Assembly: GCF_003987565.1 (NCBI RefSeq)
Contig: NZ_NGJY01000005.1
Span: 57,724 to 121,723, forward strand
Reading direction: 5' to 3'
From: Vagococcus fessus
Lineage (GTDB): Bacteria; Bacillota; Bacilli; Lactobacillales; Vagococcaceae
DNA length: 64,000 nucleotides
Below the pieces are notes generated by a model. That model searched no databases and had not been told where the DNA came from. It saw nothing but the letters and a program-made list of their open reading frames with translations. Of this stretch, positions 36,227 through 47,289 are shown piece after piece. The first letter of the stretch is position 1; the number at the start of each line of letters is the position of its first letter. A program made the translations under genes and the position numbers.

Positions 36227-37105
36227 ATGAAGAGTATGACCGGTTTTGGTAAAAAAAGTATAGCGAATGAAGAGTATCAAGTGGCTGTTGAAATTAAAGC
36301 AGTAAATCATAGGTTCTTGGACATACAATTAAAACTACCACGTGAGTATAATCATTTAGAAATGGAAATAAGACGTATTTTAAAGGGGTATTTTTCGCGC
36401 GGGAGGTTAGAGTGTTTTGTCACAGTGCAAACACTAGGTGCAAAGAAGAAAGAACTTCAAGTGAATTGGGACCTTATGGACAGTTTGGTCGAACAATTAA
36501 CGGAAGCATCTGAAAAACGTTATCATAGTAAGTTAGATTTATCTCCAATTTTATCGGGTTTAATTAAACAAGAGTCATTTTTTGAAGTTGTGGAAAATGA
36601 TGACGAAACGACTTGTGAGGCGCTATTATTAGAAACTATCGAAGCCGCAAGTGTAGAATTGTTAAAGAGCAGAGAGAGTGAAGGGTCAGGGATTAAGGTT
36701 GTTTTAGACGAGTATTTACTCGATTTTGAGGGGTATTTGAAACAAGTAAAGGCATGCGCATTAGCAAGCGAACCGCTTTATCGTGAGAGACTCGAAGGAA
36801 AAGTATTAGAATTATTAGGCGACACCCTTGATGAAAGTCGTTTGTTGACCGAGGTTGTGTTATTATTAGAGCGTGGCGATATTAATGAAGAATTAGACCG
36901 TTTGGTTATTCACAGTGACAAAATGAGAGAGTTATTGGGCGTGACACATGGTGTTGGACGTGAGCTTGATTTTGTTATTCAGGAGATGAACCGAGAAGTG
37001 AATACGATTGGCTCTAAATCAACTCAAATCGAGATCAAAGAGAGTGTGGTACAAATGAAGACCATTCTTGAAAAAATCCGAGAGCAGATTCAGAATATCG
37101 AATAG
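36227..37105 (+). CDS. yicC: YicC family endoribonuclease
   Basis: 292 residues, full length. The N-terminus MKSMTGFGKKS and block VEIKAVNHRFLDIQLKLPREY are diagnostic of YicC/YloC. The C-terminal DUF1732 part (HGVGRELDFVIQEMNREVNTIGSKS) is intact. The E. coli and B. subtilis members cleave RNA, and the E. coli one targets certain small RNAs. AAGGAGCCC precedes the ATG. It precedes gmk and rpoZ as in other Firmicutes, with a 106-nt gap in between that may hold a separate promoter. Confidence 0.93.
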   Translation: MKSMTGFGKKSIANEEYQVAVEIKAVNHRFLDIQLKLPREYNHLEMEIRRILKGYFSRGRLECFVTVQTLGAKKKELQVNWDLMDSLVEQLTEASEKRYHSKLDLSPILSGLIKQESFFEVVENDDETTCEALLLETIEAASVELLKSRESEGSGIKVVLDEYLLDFEGYLKQVKACALASEPLYRERLEGKVLELLGDTLDESRLLTEVVLLLERGDINEELDRLVIHSDKMRELLGVTHGVGRELDFVIQEMNREVNTIGSKSTQIEIKESVVQMKTILEKIREQIQNIE

Positions 37106-37178
37106 TGGTACCTTAATAAGTTTTTAGCTAGATTAGGCAGAAAAGACTTGAAGAAGTTCCGAAAATATCATAAACTAA

Positions 37179-37826
<648 letters not shown>

Positions 37827-37830
37827 CCAA

Positions 37831-38136
37831 ATGATGCTAAAACCGTCGATTGACTCATTATTAGAAAAAGTAAATTCAAAATATTCATTAGTTATTCTTG
37901 CAAGTAAACGTGCTCACGAATTAGAGGCAGGAGCAACTCCTATGCTAGAAAATTTTGACTCAGTAAAAAATGTAGGCCGTGCTTTGGAAGAAATCGATGC
38001 AGGTGATGTGGTTGTTGACCCTAACCCTGAATTAAAACGTGAATTATTAAAGCGTAAAGAAGAAGAACGTAAAGCGGTTAAAGACCGTGAAACTGCTGAA
38101 TTAGAAGCTAAAATTAAAATGGAACACCAAGGTTAA
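37831..38136 (+). CDS. rpoZ: RNA polymerase omega subunit
   Basis: 101 residues. [33 protein letters not shown] is the omega signature, which helps assemble beta-prime; the C-terminal third is a charged helical extension ([22 protein letters not shown]) longer than the E. coli protein. AAGGAGC precedes the first of two consecutive ATG codons (37831). A terminator follows 10 nt after the stop. Confidence 0.95.
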   Translation: MMLKPSIDSLLEKVNSKYSLVILASKRAHELEAGATPMLENFDSVKNVGRALEEIDAGDVVVDPNPELKRELLKRKEEERKAVKDRETAELEAKIKMEHQG

Positions 38137-38146
38137 TACCGTTAGT

Positions 38147-38180
38147 AAACAGGACTTGTAGTTATGAGTCCTGTTTTTAT
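38147..38180 (+). terminator. rho-independent terminator after rpoZ
   Basis: AAACAGGACT (38147-38156) and AGTCCTGTTT (38167-38176) pair perfectly around TGTAGTTATG, then TTATTTATTTTT. Confidence 0.85.
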
Positions 38181-38291
38181 TTATTTTTCATTAGAATTAC
38201 TAGGGAATAGGCCTGTTATACAGACAAAATGGCAATTCTTTAGTAAAATAAAAGAGATACGTATAAGTAGTAAGGAAAGGTTGGATTAGAA

Positions 38292-40724
38292 ATGATTTAT
38301 GTAGCGGAAGTAATTGTAGATGTCCCGACAATGCAGACGGATACGCCCTATACTTATTTGATCCCTCCTACCTTAGGTAGCTATATAAAAAAAGGTATGC
38401 GAGTAGAAGTGCCTTTTGGTAATGGTAATCGTCATGTGCAAGGCTTTGTCCTTAATACAGTATATTATGAGTCGATGTCGGATTTTTCTGGTTATGATAT
38501 GAAAGAAATTGTAGCTATTTTAGATTTGGCACCTGTCCTAAATGATGAGTTATTGGCGCTTGCTGATGAAATCAAAGAGAAAACTTTTTCGTTTAAGATT
38601 ACCTGTCTTCAAACGATGTTGCCAAGTGTGATGAAGGCATCCTATGAGAAGTATTTGAGATTAATAGATGAAGTTCCTGAGGCTATTTCTTTTGAAGTCT
38701 TTAAAGGACGAGTTGAGATACCGTGGGATGAGGCTGTTCTATCTAATCGCTTGCCTGAGTTGATGGCATTAAAGCAGGAAGAGAAGCTAGAAATTAGGTA
38801 TGAAGTTAAAACTAGGAATAAGAGTAAAACAGCTAAAGCGATTCAGAATCACTTAAGTTTTGAAGCGGCTGAAGAAATACGGGAGTCTTTATCAACGAGA
38901 GCGCATCAAAAAGTGAAACTCTTAAACTTACTGCAACAGATGTCTGGTGAGTCGTCTATGTTGGTGACGGAAGCTATCAAACAACATGAGATTAGTCGTG
39001 CTACTATTAATGCGGCTGAGAAACAGGGCTGGTTAGAGCTGATTGATCGTGAAATTCAACGCGACCCATTTGCAGGGAAAATAATTGAAAAAGATCAACC
39101 ACAAATTCTAAATCCAGAGCAAAAGATAGCTTATGAAGCTGTGAAGAACGCAGTAGATGACGGTCGTCCAGATACCTTTTTATTAGAAGGGATAACAGGA
39201 AGTGGTAAGACCGAAGTTTATTTGCAAGTTATTGCAAGTGCGCTAGAAAAAAATCAAACGGCGATTATGCTGGTGCCTGAAATTTCTCTGACTCCTCAAA
39301 CTGCGAACCGATTTAAAAGTCGTTTTGGTGATGATGTGGCAGTTTTACATAGTGGTTTATCAGTAGGTGAAAAATATGATGAGTGGCGTAAGGTTGAACG
39401 CGGAGAAGCTCGTGTTGTTGTGGGGGCACGTTCGGCTGTATTTGCGCCATTGGAGAATCTTGGTGTTATTGTAGTAGATGAGGAGCATGAAGCGAGCTAT
39501 AAGCAAGATGATTCCCCTCGGTATCATGCTAGAGATGTGGCGATATGGAGAAGTCATTACCATAATTGTCCGGTCATACTTGGGAGTGCAACACCAAGTC
39601 TTGAGACAAGAGCAAGGGCTCAAAAAGGAGTTTATAAATTCTTGACTCTAACAAAAAGAGCGAATCAAGCTGCGCAATTACCAACGATTGATATTGTAGA
39701 TTTACGTGATGAAATGACATTAGGTAAAATGCAGACTTTCTCTAAGACTCTTTTAGACAAATTAACAGACCGGTTGGCAAAAGGTGAACAAAGTGTCTTG
39801 ATGTTAAATCGTCGCGGCTATTCATCGTTTATTATGTGCCGAGATTGTGGATTTGTCTTGCCGTGTCCAAACTGTGATATTTCACTAACACTTCATATGG
39901 ATAATCGGAAAATGAAATGTCATTATTGTGGACATGAAGAAGAAATCCCGTCAAAATGTCCGGTTTGTGCAAGTTCAAAAATGCGTTATTATGGAACAGG
40001 GACCCAAAAAGTTGAAGAAGAGTTACAGGAAATCTTCCCGGAAGCGCGTATATTAAGAATGGATGTCGATACGACGAGAAGAAAAGGGGCGCATGAAGCT
40101 CTTTTAGAAAAATTTGGCAATCATCAAGCAGATATTTTATTAGGGACACAAATGATAGCCAAAGGGCTAGATTTTCCTAATGTAACGCTTGTAGGTGTGC
40201 TTAATGCCGACACTGCCCTTAATTTACCGGATTTTAGGTCCGCAGAGCGTACGTTCCAATTGCTTACCCAAGTGAGTGGTCGAGCAGGGCGTGCTGAAAA
40301 GCCTGGAGAGGTTATTATTCAGACGTTTAATCCAACTCATTATGCGATTGAATTTGCTAAAGAACAAGATTTCGAAGGGTTTTACCAAAGAGAGATGTAT
40401 ATGAGGCATCAAGGGAATTATCCACCGTTCTTCTATACGGTAAAAATAACAGCAAGTGATGAGGAAGAAAATAAGGCAGCTAAAAAAATGTATGAAATAG
40501 TAATGGAGTTAAAGGATGTTCTTTCACCGACTAGTATTTTATTAGGCCCTACTCCAAAAGCTATTTTAAGAGTAAATAATCGTTATTTTTATCAAATGGT
40601 TATCAAATATAAAAACGAACCAGCCTTAAATAAGGCATTGAAAAAAATATTAGAAGACAGTCAAGTTGCGATGCGTAAAGGACTGAAAATTTCGATAGAT
40701 GTTGAGCCTCAACAATTTATATAA
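38292..40724 (+). CDS. priA: primosomal protein N' (replication restart helicase)
   Basis: 810 residues. N-terminal 3'-DNA-binding domain, Walker A GITGSGKTEVY near 302, DEEH box near 396, then the zinc-binding insertion with four CxxC pairs (CRDCGF, CPNCD, CHYCG, CPVC) starting near 516. Helicase motifs V-VI include TQVSGRAGRAEKPGE. PriA reloads the replisome at stalled forks. coaBC, which lies between rpoZ and priA in bacilli, is absent, as in enterococci. def starts 32 nt later. Confidence 0.96.
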   Translation: MIYVAEVIVDVPTMQTDTPYTYLIPPTLGSYIKKGMRVEVPFGNGNRHVQGFVLNTVYYESMSDFSGYDMKEIVAILDLAPVLNDELLALADEIKEKTFSFKITCLQTMLPSVMKASYEKYLRLIDEVPEAISFEVFKGRVEIPWDEAVLSNRLPELMALKQEEKLEIRYEVKTRNKSKTAKAIQNHLSFEAAEEIRESLSTRAHQKVKLLNLLQQMSGESSMLVTEAIKQHEISRATINAAEKQGWLELIDREIQRDPFAGKIIEKDQPQILNPEQKIAYEAVKNAVDDGRPDTFLLEGITGSGKTEVYLQVIASALEKNQTAIMLVPEISLTPQTANRFKSRFGDDVAVLHSGLSVGEKYDEWRKVERGEARVVVGARSAVFAPLENLGVIVVDEEHEASYKQDDSPRYHARDVAIWRSHYHNCPVILGSATPSLETRARAQKGVYKFLTLTKRANQAAQLPTIDIVDLRDEMTLGKMQTFSKTLLDKLTDRLAKGEQSVLMLNRRGYSSFIMCRDCGFVLPCPNCDISLTLHMDNRKMKCHYCGHEEEIPSKCPVCASSKMRYYGTGTQKVEEELQEIFPEARILRMDVDTTRRKGAHEALLEKFGNHQADILLGTQMIAKGLDFPNVTLVGVLNADTALNLPDFRSAERTFQLLTQVSGRAGRAEKPGEVIIQTFNPTHYAIEFAKEQDFEGFYQREMYMRHQGNYPPFFYTVKITASDEEENKAAKKMYEIVMELKDVLSPTSILLGPTPKAILRVNNRYFYQMVIKYKNEPALNKALKKILEDSQVAMRKGLKISIDVEPQQFI

Positions 40725-40756
40725 TAAGTTTGTAATGAAAAGAAAAGAGGAAACCC

Positions 40757-41251
40757 ATGCGTTTACCAGTAGTGATACACCCGAATAAGATATTAGAAAG
40801 ACCTACACAAGAAGTAGAGATGGTAACGGATGAATTAGTTCAGTTATTAGATGATATGCGTGAAACGATGATTGCCCATGATGGTATAGGATTAGCAGCA
40901 CCGCAAGTAGGAAAGAGTCTACGTGTGGCAATTGTAGAAATAGATGATGAAACAGGTTTATTTGAAATGATTAATCCTGTTATTGTTAGCGGCTCAGGTT
41001 CTAACATAGATGTTGAAGGGTGTTTAAGTTTTCCTAACGTGTATGGGACAGTTGAACGGTACGATGAAGTAACCGTAAGATACTTTGACCGTGATGGTGA
41101 TGAGTATGAGGTGACAGCGACAGAGTATTTTGCAAGAGCTATGCAACATGAAATTGAACATTTAGATGGTAAATTATTTACAGATAAAATTATAGAACGT
41201 ATTGCACCAGAAGATTTGGATGCGTATATGGAGGGAAGAGAAAATGACTAA
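40757..41251 (+). CDS. def: peptide deformylase
   Basis: 164 residues. Metal-site motifs: GIGLAAPQ (43-50), EGCLS with Cys89, and QHEIEH with His131, Glu132 and His135. This short form lacks the insertion of the longer Gram-positive type-2 deformylases, so it is closer to type 1 and a second, longer paralogue may exist elsewhere. It removes the formyl group from nascent chains. It overlaps fmt by 8 nt; the two enzymes act at opposite ends of the formylation cycle. Confidence 0.95.
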   Translation: MRLPVVIHPNKILERPTQEVEMVTDELVQLLDDMRETMIAHDGIGLAAPQVGKSLRVAIVEIDDETGLFEMINPVIVSGSGSNIDVEGCLSFPNVYGTVERYDEVTVRYFDRDGDEYEVTATEYFARAMQHEIEHLDGKLFTDKIIERIAPEDLDAYMEGREND

Positions 41252-42185
41252 ATTAGTATTTATGGGGACACCAAGTTTTTCAGTGCCCGTACTAGAAGGT
41301 TTATTAGAAGCAGGTTATGAGGTGTTAGCGGTTGTGACACAACCAGACAGACCTGTTGGACGTAAAAAAGTAATGACACCACCACCTGTAAAAGCAGCAG
41401 CAGTAAAACATGGCTTAGAAGTATTACAGCCAGAAAAAATTTCAGGTTCAGAAGAGATGGCACGTGTTATTGAACTACAACCAGATATTATTGTAACGGC
41501 GGCATTCGGCCAATTTTTACCAGAGAAACTTTTACAAGCTCCTAAACATGGTGCGGTAAATGTTCATGCGTCATTATTACCTAAATATCGTGGTGGAGCA
41601 CCTGTTCATTATGCGTTGATTAACGGTGACGAAGAAGCGGGTGTTACGATTATGGAAATGGTTAAGAAAATGGATGCAGGAGATATTATTTCCCAAGGTT
41701 CTCTAGCCATTGAATCGGCAGATGATGTGGGGACAATGTTTGATAAACTGAGTATTCTAGGCCGAGACTTGTTATTAGAAACATTACCAGGTTATTTAGC
41801 CGGTGACATTAAAACACATGTACAGGATGAAGAGAAAGTAACGTATTCTCCTAACATTAGTCGTGAAGAAGAACGAATTGACTGGAATAAAACAGCAACA
41901 GAAGTCAATAATCAAATCAGAGGGATGCATCCTTGGCCAGTGGCTTATACAATGTTTGAAGAAAGTCGTTGGAAGTTGTATCAAGCGAGTGTTAGTGATA
42001 CGACAACAAGTGCAGAACCTGGTACAATTATTGAAATTAATAAAAAAGATTTCTCAATTGCATGTGGCAATGGGACAGTGTTAGTAATTAAAACAATACA
42101 ACCAGCAGGCAAAGGTAAACTTAGTGCTGCTGAATTCTTGAATGGAGCTGGTCAAGGTTTAACCGTTGACCAAAAGGTGAATTAG
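41244..42185 (+). CDS. fmt: methionyl-tRNA formyltransferase
   Basis: 313 residues. [22 protein letters not shown] start, the formyl-folate binding and catalytic [23 protein letters not shown] near 105, [15 protein letters not shown], and the C-terminal tRNA-binding domain. I use ATG 41244 behind GGAGGGAAG, inside the def gene; a further upstream ATG lacks family similarity. rsmB begins directly after its stop. Confidence 0.96.
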   Translation: MTKLVFMGTPSFSVPVLEGLLEAGYEVLAVVTQPDRPVGRKKVMTPPPVKAAAVKHGLEVLQPEKISGSEEMARVIELQPDIIVTAAFGQFLPEKLLQAPKHGAVNVHASLLPKYRGGAPVHYALINGDEEAGVTIMEMVKKMDAGDIISQGSLAIESADDVGTMFDKLSILGRDLLLETLPGYLAGDIKTHVQDEEKVTYSPNISREEERIDWNKTATEVNNQIRGMHPWPVAYTMFEESRWKLYQASVSDTTTSAEPGTIIEINKKDFSIACGNGTVLVIKTIQPAGKGKLSAAEFLNGAGQGLTVDQKVN

Positions 42186-43550
42186 ATGGCGAAGAAAATC
42201 CCGGTAAAAATAAAAAGTAGTGCACGTTTTGTGGCGATGAATGTATTAAATAAAGTGGAAACACAACAAGCTTACTCAAATCTATTAATTAATCAAGCGA
42301 TGAACGATGCTCAATTGAGTGAAAAAGATGGCAGATTAATGACAGAGATTGTTTATGGTACAATAAGTCGTAAATTAACATTAGAGTTTTATTTAGCACC
42401 CTTTGTGGTTAACGCTAAAAAGATTGACCCATGGGTTAAACAATTATTATTATTATCACTTTATCAATTAGAACATTTAGATAGAGTGCCTGCTCATGCC
42501 GTTGTTGATGAGGCTGTTGAGATAGCAAAAGCTAAAGGAAATGTCGGTGCAAGTAAATTTGTTAATGGTGTGTTAAGAACGATTCAACGTAAAGGTCTTC
42601 CAGAAGTATCTTCTATCAAAGACCCGTTAGAGCGTTTATCAGTAGAATTGAGTATGCCAGTTTGGTTGGTTCAGAAATTAGTAGCAACACTTGGTGAAGA
42701 AGAAGCAAAAGCTTTAGGTTTATCTTTATTTGAACCAAGTCGTGTAAGTGCGCGTGTTAACACAGCGTTGATTAGCCGTGATGAAGCGGTTCAATATTTA
42801 ATTGATAATGACTTAGAAGTTGTAGCCAGTGAGTTATCACCAGTTGGTCTAACAGGTAAAAAAGGCTTTATCGCAGGAAGCTGGTTATTTAAAGAAGGAA
42901 AACTAACAGTTCAAGATGAATCATCTATGTTAGTAGCGCCAAGTTTGCAAATCGAACCGAATCATTTGGTACTTGATGCGTGTGCCGCGCCAGGTGGTAA
43001 AACAACACATATGGCAACGTATATTGACGAAACAAAAGGTGGTAAAATTGTAGCCTTAGATATCCATAAGCATAAGGTTAAGTTGATTGAGTCGAATGCT
43101 GAGCGCTTGCATGTATCAGACCGTGTTGAAGCGAAAGTACTAGATGCTAGAAAAATATCAGAAGAGTATGAGGATGAAACGTTTGATCGTATTTTAACGG
43201 ATGCACCGTGTTCTGGTTTGGGATTATTAAGACGTAAGCCAGATATTAAGTACAGTAAAAAAGAATCAGATTTTGAAGGGCTGCCAAGTATTCAACTAGG
43301 TATTTTAGAAAGCTTAGCGCCAAAATTGAAAAAATCGGGTATAATGACGTATAGTACGTGTACGATTACTCAAGAAGAGAATCAAGGTGTGATTCGTACG
43401 TTTTTAGAAAAACATCCTGAATATAAAGTAATTGATGTTAAGGGATGTGAAGATATTCAGTCTGATGAAGAATTTCCTTCAGTAACGATTTATCCACATC
43501 AATACCAAACAGATGGATTCTTTATTTGTTGTTTACAACGTCAGTCTTAA
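42186..43550 (+). CDS. rsmB: 16S rRNA (cytosine-967-C5)-methyltransferase
   Basis: 454 residues. N-terminal NusB-like RNA-binding domain (AHAVVDEAVEIAK), then the methyltransferase domain with SAM motif LDACAAPGGKTTHMA, catalytic motif TDAPCSGLGLLRRKPDI and the second Cys in YSTCTITQEENQ. The ATG directly abuts the fmt stop, so translation is coupled. Stp follows after 23 nt in the same unit. Confidence 0.95.
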   Translation: MAKKIPVKIKSSARFVAMNVLNKVETQQAYSNLLINQAMNDAQLSEKDGRLMTEIVYGTISRKLTLEFYLAPFVVNAKKIDPWVKQLLLLSLYQLEHLDRVPAHAVVDEAVEIAKAKGNVGASKFVNGVLRTIQRKGLPEVSSIKDPLERLSVELSMPVWLVQKLVATLGEEEAKALGLSLFEPSRVSARVNTALISRDEAVQYLIDNDLEVVASELSPVGLTGKKGFIAGSWLFKEGKLTVQDESSMLVAPSLQIEPNHLVLDACAAPGGKTTHMATYIDETKGGKIVALDIHKHKVKLIESNAERLHVSDRVEAKVLDARKISEEYEDETFDRILTDAPCSGLGLLRRKPDIKYSKKESDFEGLPSIQLGILESLAPKLKKSGIMTYSTCTITQEENQGVIRTFLEKHPEYKVIDVKGCEDIQSDEEFPSVTIYPHQYQTDGFFICCLQRQS

Positions 43551-43573
43551 GAGAAAAGTAAAGAGGTGTAATC

Positions 43574-44329
43574 ATGGAAATTGGTTTTTTAACAGATATC
43601 GGTTGTAAGAGACGTAGCAACCAAGATGCTGTCGGAGTATATGTAAACCAAACTAACATAAAGTTAGCGATGGTTGCCGATGGTATGGGAGGCCACCAAG
43701 CTGGCGATATAGCGAGTCAGTTAACGATTTCTGATTTAGGAAAAGCTTGGGAAACGTCGAGTTTATCTGAACAAGAAGAAATTATTCAGTGGTTGCTAAA
43801 AAATATTCAAGCAGAAAATGAGCTTATTTATGAAAAAGGCCAAACTAATCCTGAACAAACAGGAATGGGGACGACGCTAGTTGCCTTGGTTCTTTTAGAG
43901 GATTCGCTAATTTTTGCTCACGTAGGGGACAGTCGTTTTTATTTGATTAGAGAAGGTAAGATTAAACAATTGACAGATGATCATTCTTTAGTGAATGAAT
44001 TGGTTAAAAGTGGGGAAATTACATTAGAGATGGCTCAGACTCATCCAAGAAAAAATGTATTAGTCAGATCAATTGGAATGCCTGGTTTAGTTGAAATTGA
44101 TGTAACCGATATGAAAACATTACCAGGAGATATTCTTTTGGTGTGTTCAGATGGTTTAACCAATATGGTGTCTGATGATACTATTTTGAAATTGACACTA
44201 GATGCTCCGACATTAGAAGAGGCGTTAAGTTCGCTTGTTAATGAAGCGAATGAAGCTGGTGGTGTTGATAATATAACGGTACTACTGGCTAAGGTAACCG
44301 ATGGTGTTGAGGAGGTAACTCATGATTGA
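43574..44329 (+). CDS. stp: PP2C-type serine/threonine protein phosphatase
   Basis: 251 residues. PP2C motifs: TDIGCKRRSNQDAVG, VADGMGGHQAGDIAS, GTTLVA, HVGDSRFYL, CSDGLTNMVS and GGVDNITVLLAKV, which contribute the metal-binding Asp residues. It reverses phosphorylation by the partner kinase PrkC, whose gene overlaps it by 8 nt. The phosphatase is cytoplasmic; substrates in relatives include cell division and cell wall proteins. Confidence 0.96.
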   Translation: MEIGFLTDIGCKRRSNQDAVGVYVNQTNIKLAMVADGMGGHQAGDIASQLTISDLGKAWETSSLSEQEEIIQWLLKNIQAENELIYEKGQTNPEQTGMGTTLVALVLLEDSLIFAHVGDSRFYLIREGKIKQLTDDHSLVNELVKSGEITLEMAQTHPRKNVLVRSIGMPGLVEIDVTDMKTLPGDILLVCSDGLTNMVSDDTILKLTLDAPTLEEALSSLVNEANEAGGVDNITVLLAKVTDGVEEVTHD

Positions 44330-46262
44330 GATAGGTCATAAAATAAATGGACGCTATAAGGTATTAGGGAATATTGGCAGTGGTGGTATGTCTAATGTTT
44401 TTCTGGCAAGAGATTTGATTTTAGATCGCGATGTAGCGGTTAAGGTTTTACGTTTTGATTTTCAAAATGATCAAGTTGCGATTAGAAGATTTCAACGTGA
44501 GGCTCTGGCTGCATCGGAACTAGTGCATCCAAATGTTGTAGGTGTTTATGATGTAGGCGAAGAAAATGGCATGCAGTATTTGGTAATGGAGTATGTCAAA
44601 GGAACCGACTTGAAGCGTTATATTAAAGATAATCATCCTATTTCATTAGATGAAGTGGTTTCTATTATGAGCCAAATTTTATCAGGAATTTCACTTGCTC
44701 ATCGTCAACGGATTATTCATCGAGATTTAAAACCTCAAAATATTTTATTAGATTTAGAAGGTAATGTTAAGATAGCTGATTTTGGAATTGCGATTGCATT
44801 ATCAGAAACATCGTTAACTCAAACTAATACGTTGTTAGGGTCAGTTCATTATCTTTCTCCAGAGCAAGCTCGTGGAGGCATGGCGACAAGACAATCCGAT
44901 ATTTATGCCTTAGGTATCATTTTGTACGAACTTTTAGTCGGAAATGTCCCATTCGAAGGGGAGTCTGCAGTATCTATTGCGCTTAAGCATTTTCAATCGG
45001 AAGTTCCTTCGGTTAAACAAGTGAATCCAGAGATTCCGCAAGCTTTAGAGAATGTAGTTCTTCACGCTACGACTAAAGAAGCTTCGGATCGGTATGAAAC
45101 GGCGGATGATATGTTTAATGATCTGGTAACATCGCTTAACCCAGAACGTGCAGATGAGGCAATTTTTGTACCGATGGCTGAGGAAGATCAGACTCGTGTA
45201 TTAGAACCTATTACAGATGATACTCCTATGCCGGATTCTTTTAGACAAATGGATGGTCCATATATTCCGTCTTCTAAAGAAGGAGAAGAGGATAGTGAGG
45301 AACCTATCGCTTACGCAGAACCTAAGAAAAAAAGAGGGAAATGGTGGTTATTTCTATTATTATTGATAGCCGGAGGGATAGGATTTGCTAGTTTCTTAGC
45401 TTTTAGTCCTAAACCTACGATTGAAGTTCCTGATTTGAAAGGTAAAACGTCATTAGAAGCGACATCGATTCTATCAGATTTAGATTTATTAATTGATTCT
45501 GATTTAAAAGAAATTGCGAGCGGATCGGTTGAAGAAGGTAAGATTGTAAAAACAAGTCCACCTGCTTATACTCGTGTTAAGCCTGGAGCGCGTGTGAGTT
45601 TGTATATCAGCACCGGTTCTAAGAAAATTGAAATCCCGGAATTTAAAGATAAAATGTATCAAGATGTGTTTCGTGAGTTGACTGATATGGGATTCAGTAA
45701 AGAGCAGATAACTAAGGTTGAGCAAGAAGATGATGATGTGCCGAAAGGAACGGTTATTTCTCAAACGCCTGAAGCGGGAGCTGAACTTGATCCTAAAAAA
45801 GATGAGATAGAATTAACGGTTAGTAAAGGCGCTGAAACTTTTGTACTGCGTGGGTTAGATGGTTACACGAAAATGGAGGTTCAAGAGTATTTAGAATCAA
45901 AAGGTCTTTTATATGAAGAAAAAGTAGCTTATTCTAATGCGATGTCTGAAGGGCGTGTTGTGAATCAAGATCCACCTATGGGAACATCTGTGAGTAAGGG
46001 TGATACGGTTACCATAACTATTTCATTAGGTAAGGAAAAGATAGAACCAACTGAAACATCGATGACTGAGGCAAGACAGACAAGTAGTTCTACTGAGCCT
46101 AAAGAAGAAATGAGCAGTGAAACAGAGGAGTCTTCAGAGGACGATAGCTCGTCAGAAACAGATGAATCTAGTGAAACATCATCATCTGAAAGTGAGAGTT
46201 CAGATGATCAATCCAGTGAAGTGGAACCTGCTGAACAGTTGGATGAAAAAACGAAAGATTAG
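44322..46262 (+). CDS. prkC: PASTA-domain membrane serine/threonine kinase
   Basis: 646 residues. Cytoplasmic Hanks-type kinase (1-270; IGSGGMSNVFLARD, VAVKVL, HRDLKPQNILL with Asp near 134, DFGIA), juxtamembrane linker, one transmembrane helix near 340-360, then three PASTA repeats (about 365-575) outside the cell. The last ~70 residues are a Ser/Glu/Asp-rich tail (SSETEESSEDDSSSETDESS type), unusual in length. The PASTA domains sense muropeptides or lipid II in relatives (PrkC, IreK, Stk1); in enterococci the homologue IreK controls cephalosporin resistance. Confidence 0.95.
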   Translation: MIEIGHKINGRYKVLGNIGSGGMSNVFLARDLILDRDVAVKVLRFDFQNDQVAIRRFQREALAASELVHPNVVGVYDVGEENGMQYLVMEYVKGTDLKRYIKDNHPISLDEVVSIMSQILSGISLAHRQRIIHRDLKPQNILLDLEGNVKIADFGIAIALSETSLTQTNTLLGSVHYLSPEQARGGMATRQSDIYALGIILYELLVGNVPFEGESAVSIALKHFQSEVPSVKQVNPEIPQALENVVLHATTKEASDRYETADDMFNDLVTSLNPERADEAIFVPMAEEDQTRVLEPITDDTPMPDSFRQMDGPYIPSSKEGEEDSEEPIAYAEPKKKRGKWWLFLLLLIAGGIGFASFLAFSPKPTIEVPDLKGKTSLEATSILSDLDLLIDSDLKEIASGSVEEGKIVKTSPPAYTRVKPGARVSLYISTGSKKIEIPEFKDKMYQDVFRELTDMGFSKEQITKVEQEDDDVPKGTVISQTPEAGAELDPKKDEIELTVSKGAETFVLRGLDGYTKMEVQEYLESKGLLYEEKVAYSNAMSEGRVVNQDPPMGTSVSKGDTVTITISLGKEKIEPTETSMTEARQTSSSTEPKEEMSSETEESSEDDSSSETDESSETSSSESESSDDQSSEVEPAEQLDEKTKD

Positions 46263-46266
46263 AATG

Positions 46267-46298
46267 AAAAGGTGAGGGATTTTTCCTTCGCCTTTTTA
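46267..46298 (+). terminator. rho-independent terminator after prkC
   Basis: AAAAGGTGAGGGA (46267-46279) pairs with TCCTTCGCCTTTT (46284-46296) with wobbles, then TTATTT. Confidence 0.8.
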
Positions 46299-46371
46299 TT
46301 TAGCTAAAAGTTCTTGAATTATCGGCTTTTTTTAAGTAGAGTAAAGAGTGAGAAAAAATGGAGGTGCTTTG

Positions 46372-47271
46372 TTGAAAGAAGGGCAAATTAGAAAGGCCTT
46401 AAGTGGTTTTTATTATGTGTATTCTGAAGGTGAAACCTATCAGACAAGAGCACGTGGGAATTTTAGAAATAGAAAGTTAACACCGCTTGTTGGCGACTAT
46501 GTTCAATTTGAAAGTGATAATACAAGAGATGGCTATATTTTAGAGTTATTACCCCGTCATAATCAATTGGTAAGACCTGCTGTGGCTAACATTGACCAAG
46601 GCGTGGTTGTGATGAGTTGTGTAGAGCCTAATTTTTCTAGTAATTTATTAGACAGATTCTTAGTTACTTTGGAGTATGAAAAAATATTGCCAGTTATTTA
46701 TTTTACAAAAGTTGATTTATTAACAGAAGAGCAGTATGAAGAGATGCAAGTTATCAAAAAAGATTATGAAGAAATTGGCTATGAGGTATTCCTTCCGAAT
46801 AAAGAGGGAGACGTGGAGGCTATCGCCGCTTTAACTGCGACGTTCAAAGGGAAATTGACGGCCTTTATGGGGCAAACAGGGGCAGGTAAATCAACGCTTC
46901 TAAATAAGATTTCCCCTGAGTTAGCGCTTAAAACTGGAGAAATATCAGATTACCTTGGTCGTGGACGTCACACGACACGCCATGTCGAATTAATACCATT
47001 AGCAGAAGGATTAGTAGGAGATACGCCAGGGTTTAGTGCGATTGACTTCTTAGAGATTGAAGCGGAAGAACTAACAGCTCAATTCCCAGAGATAGCAGAA
47101 GCCTCTGCTTCTTGTAAATTTAGAGAATGTCTACATATTCATGAACCAAAGTGTGAAGTGAAAGCATTGGTTGAATCAGGTGATATTATCGAAAGTCGTT
47201 ATAAAAATTATTGTCAGTTTTTAGGTGAGATAGAAAATCGTAAGCCGATGTATGGTAAAAATAAAAAATAA
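46372..47271 (+). CDS. rsgA: ribosome small-subunit maturation GTPase RsgA
   Basis: 299 residues. N-terminal OB fold, circularly permuted GTPase with the G4-like TKVDLL first and then GQTGAGKST (G1) and GDTPGFS (G3), and a C-terminal zinc knuckle (CKFRECLHIHEPKC). It checks late 30S assembly. I start at TTG 46372, seven bases after GGAGG; an in-frame GTG at 46348 would extend over the ribosome binding site. rpe follows after 18 nt. Confidence 0.93.
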   Translation: MKEGQIRKALSGFYYVYSEGETYQTRARGNFRNRKLTPLVGDYVQFESDNTRDGYILELLPRHNQLVRPAVANIDQGVVVMSCVEPNFSSNLLDRFLVTLEYEKILPVIYFTKVDLLTEEQYEEMQVIKKDYEEIGYEVFLPNKEGDVEAIAALTATFKGKLTAFMGQTGAGKSTLLNKISPELALKTGEISDYLGRGRHTTRHVELIPLAEGLVGDTPGFSAIDFLEIEAEELTAQFPEIAEASASCKFRECLHIHEPKCEVKALVESGDIIESRYKNYCQFLGEIENRKPMYGKNKK

Positions 47272-47289
47272 TGTAATGGAGGAATAGTT

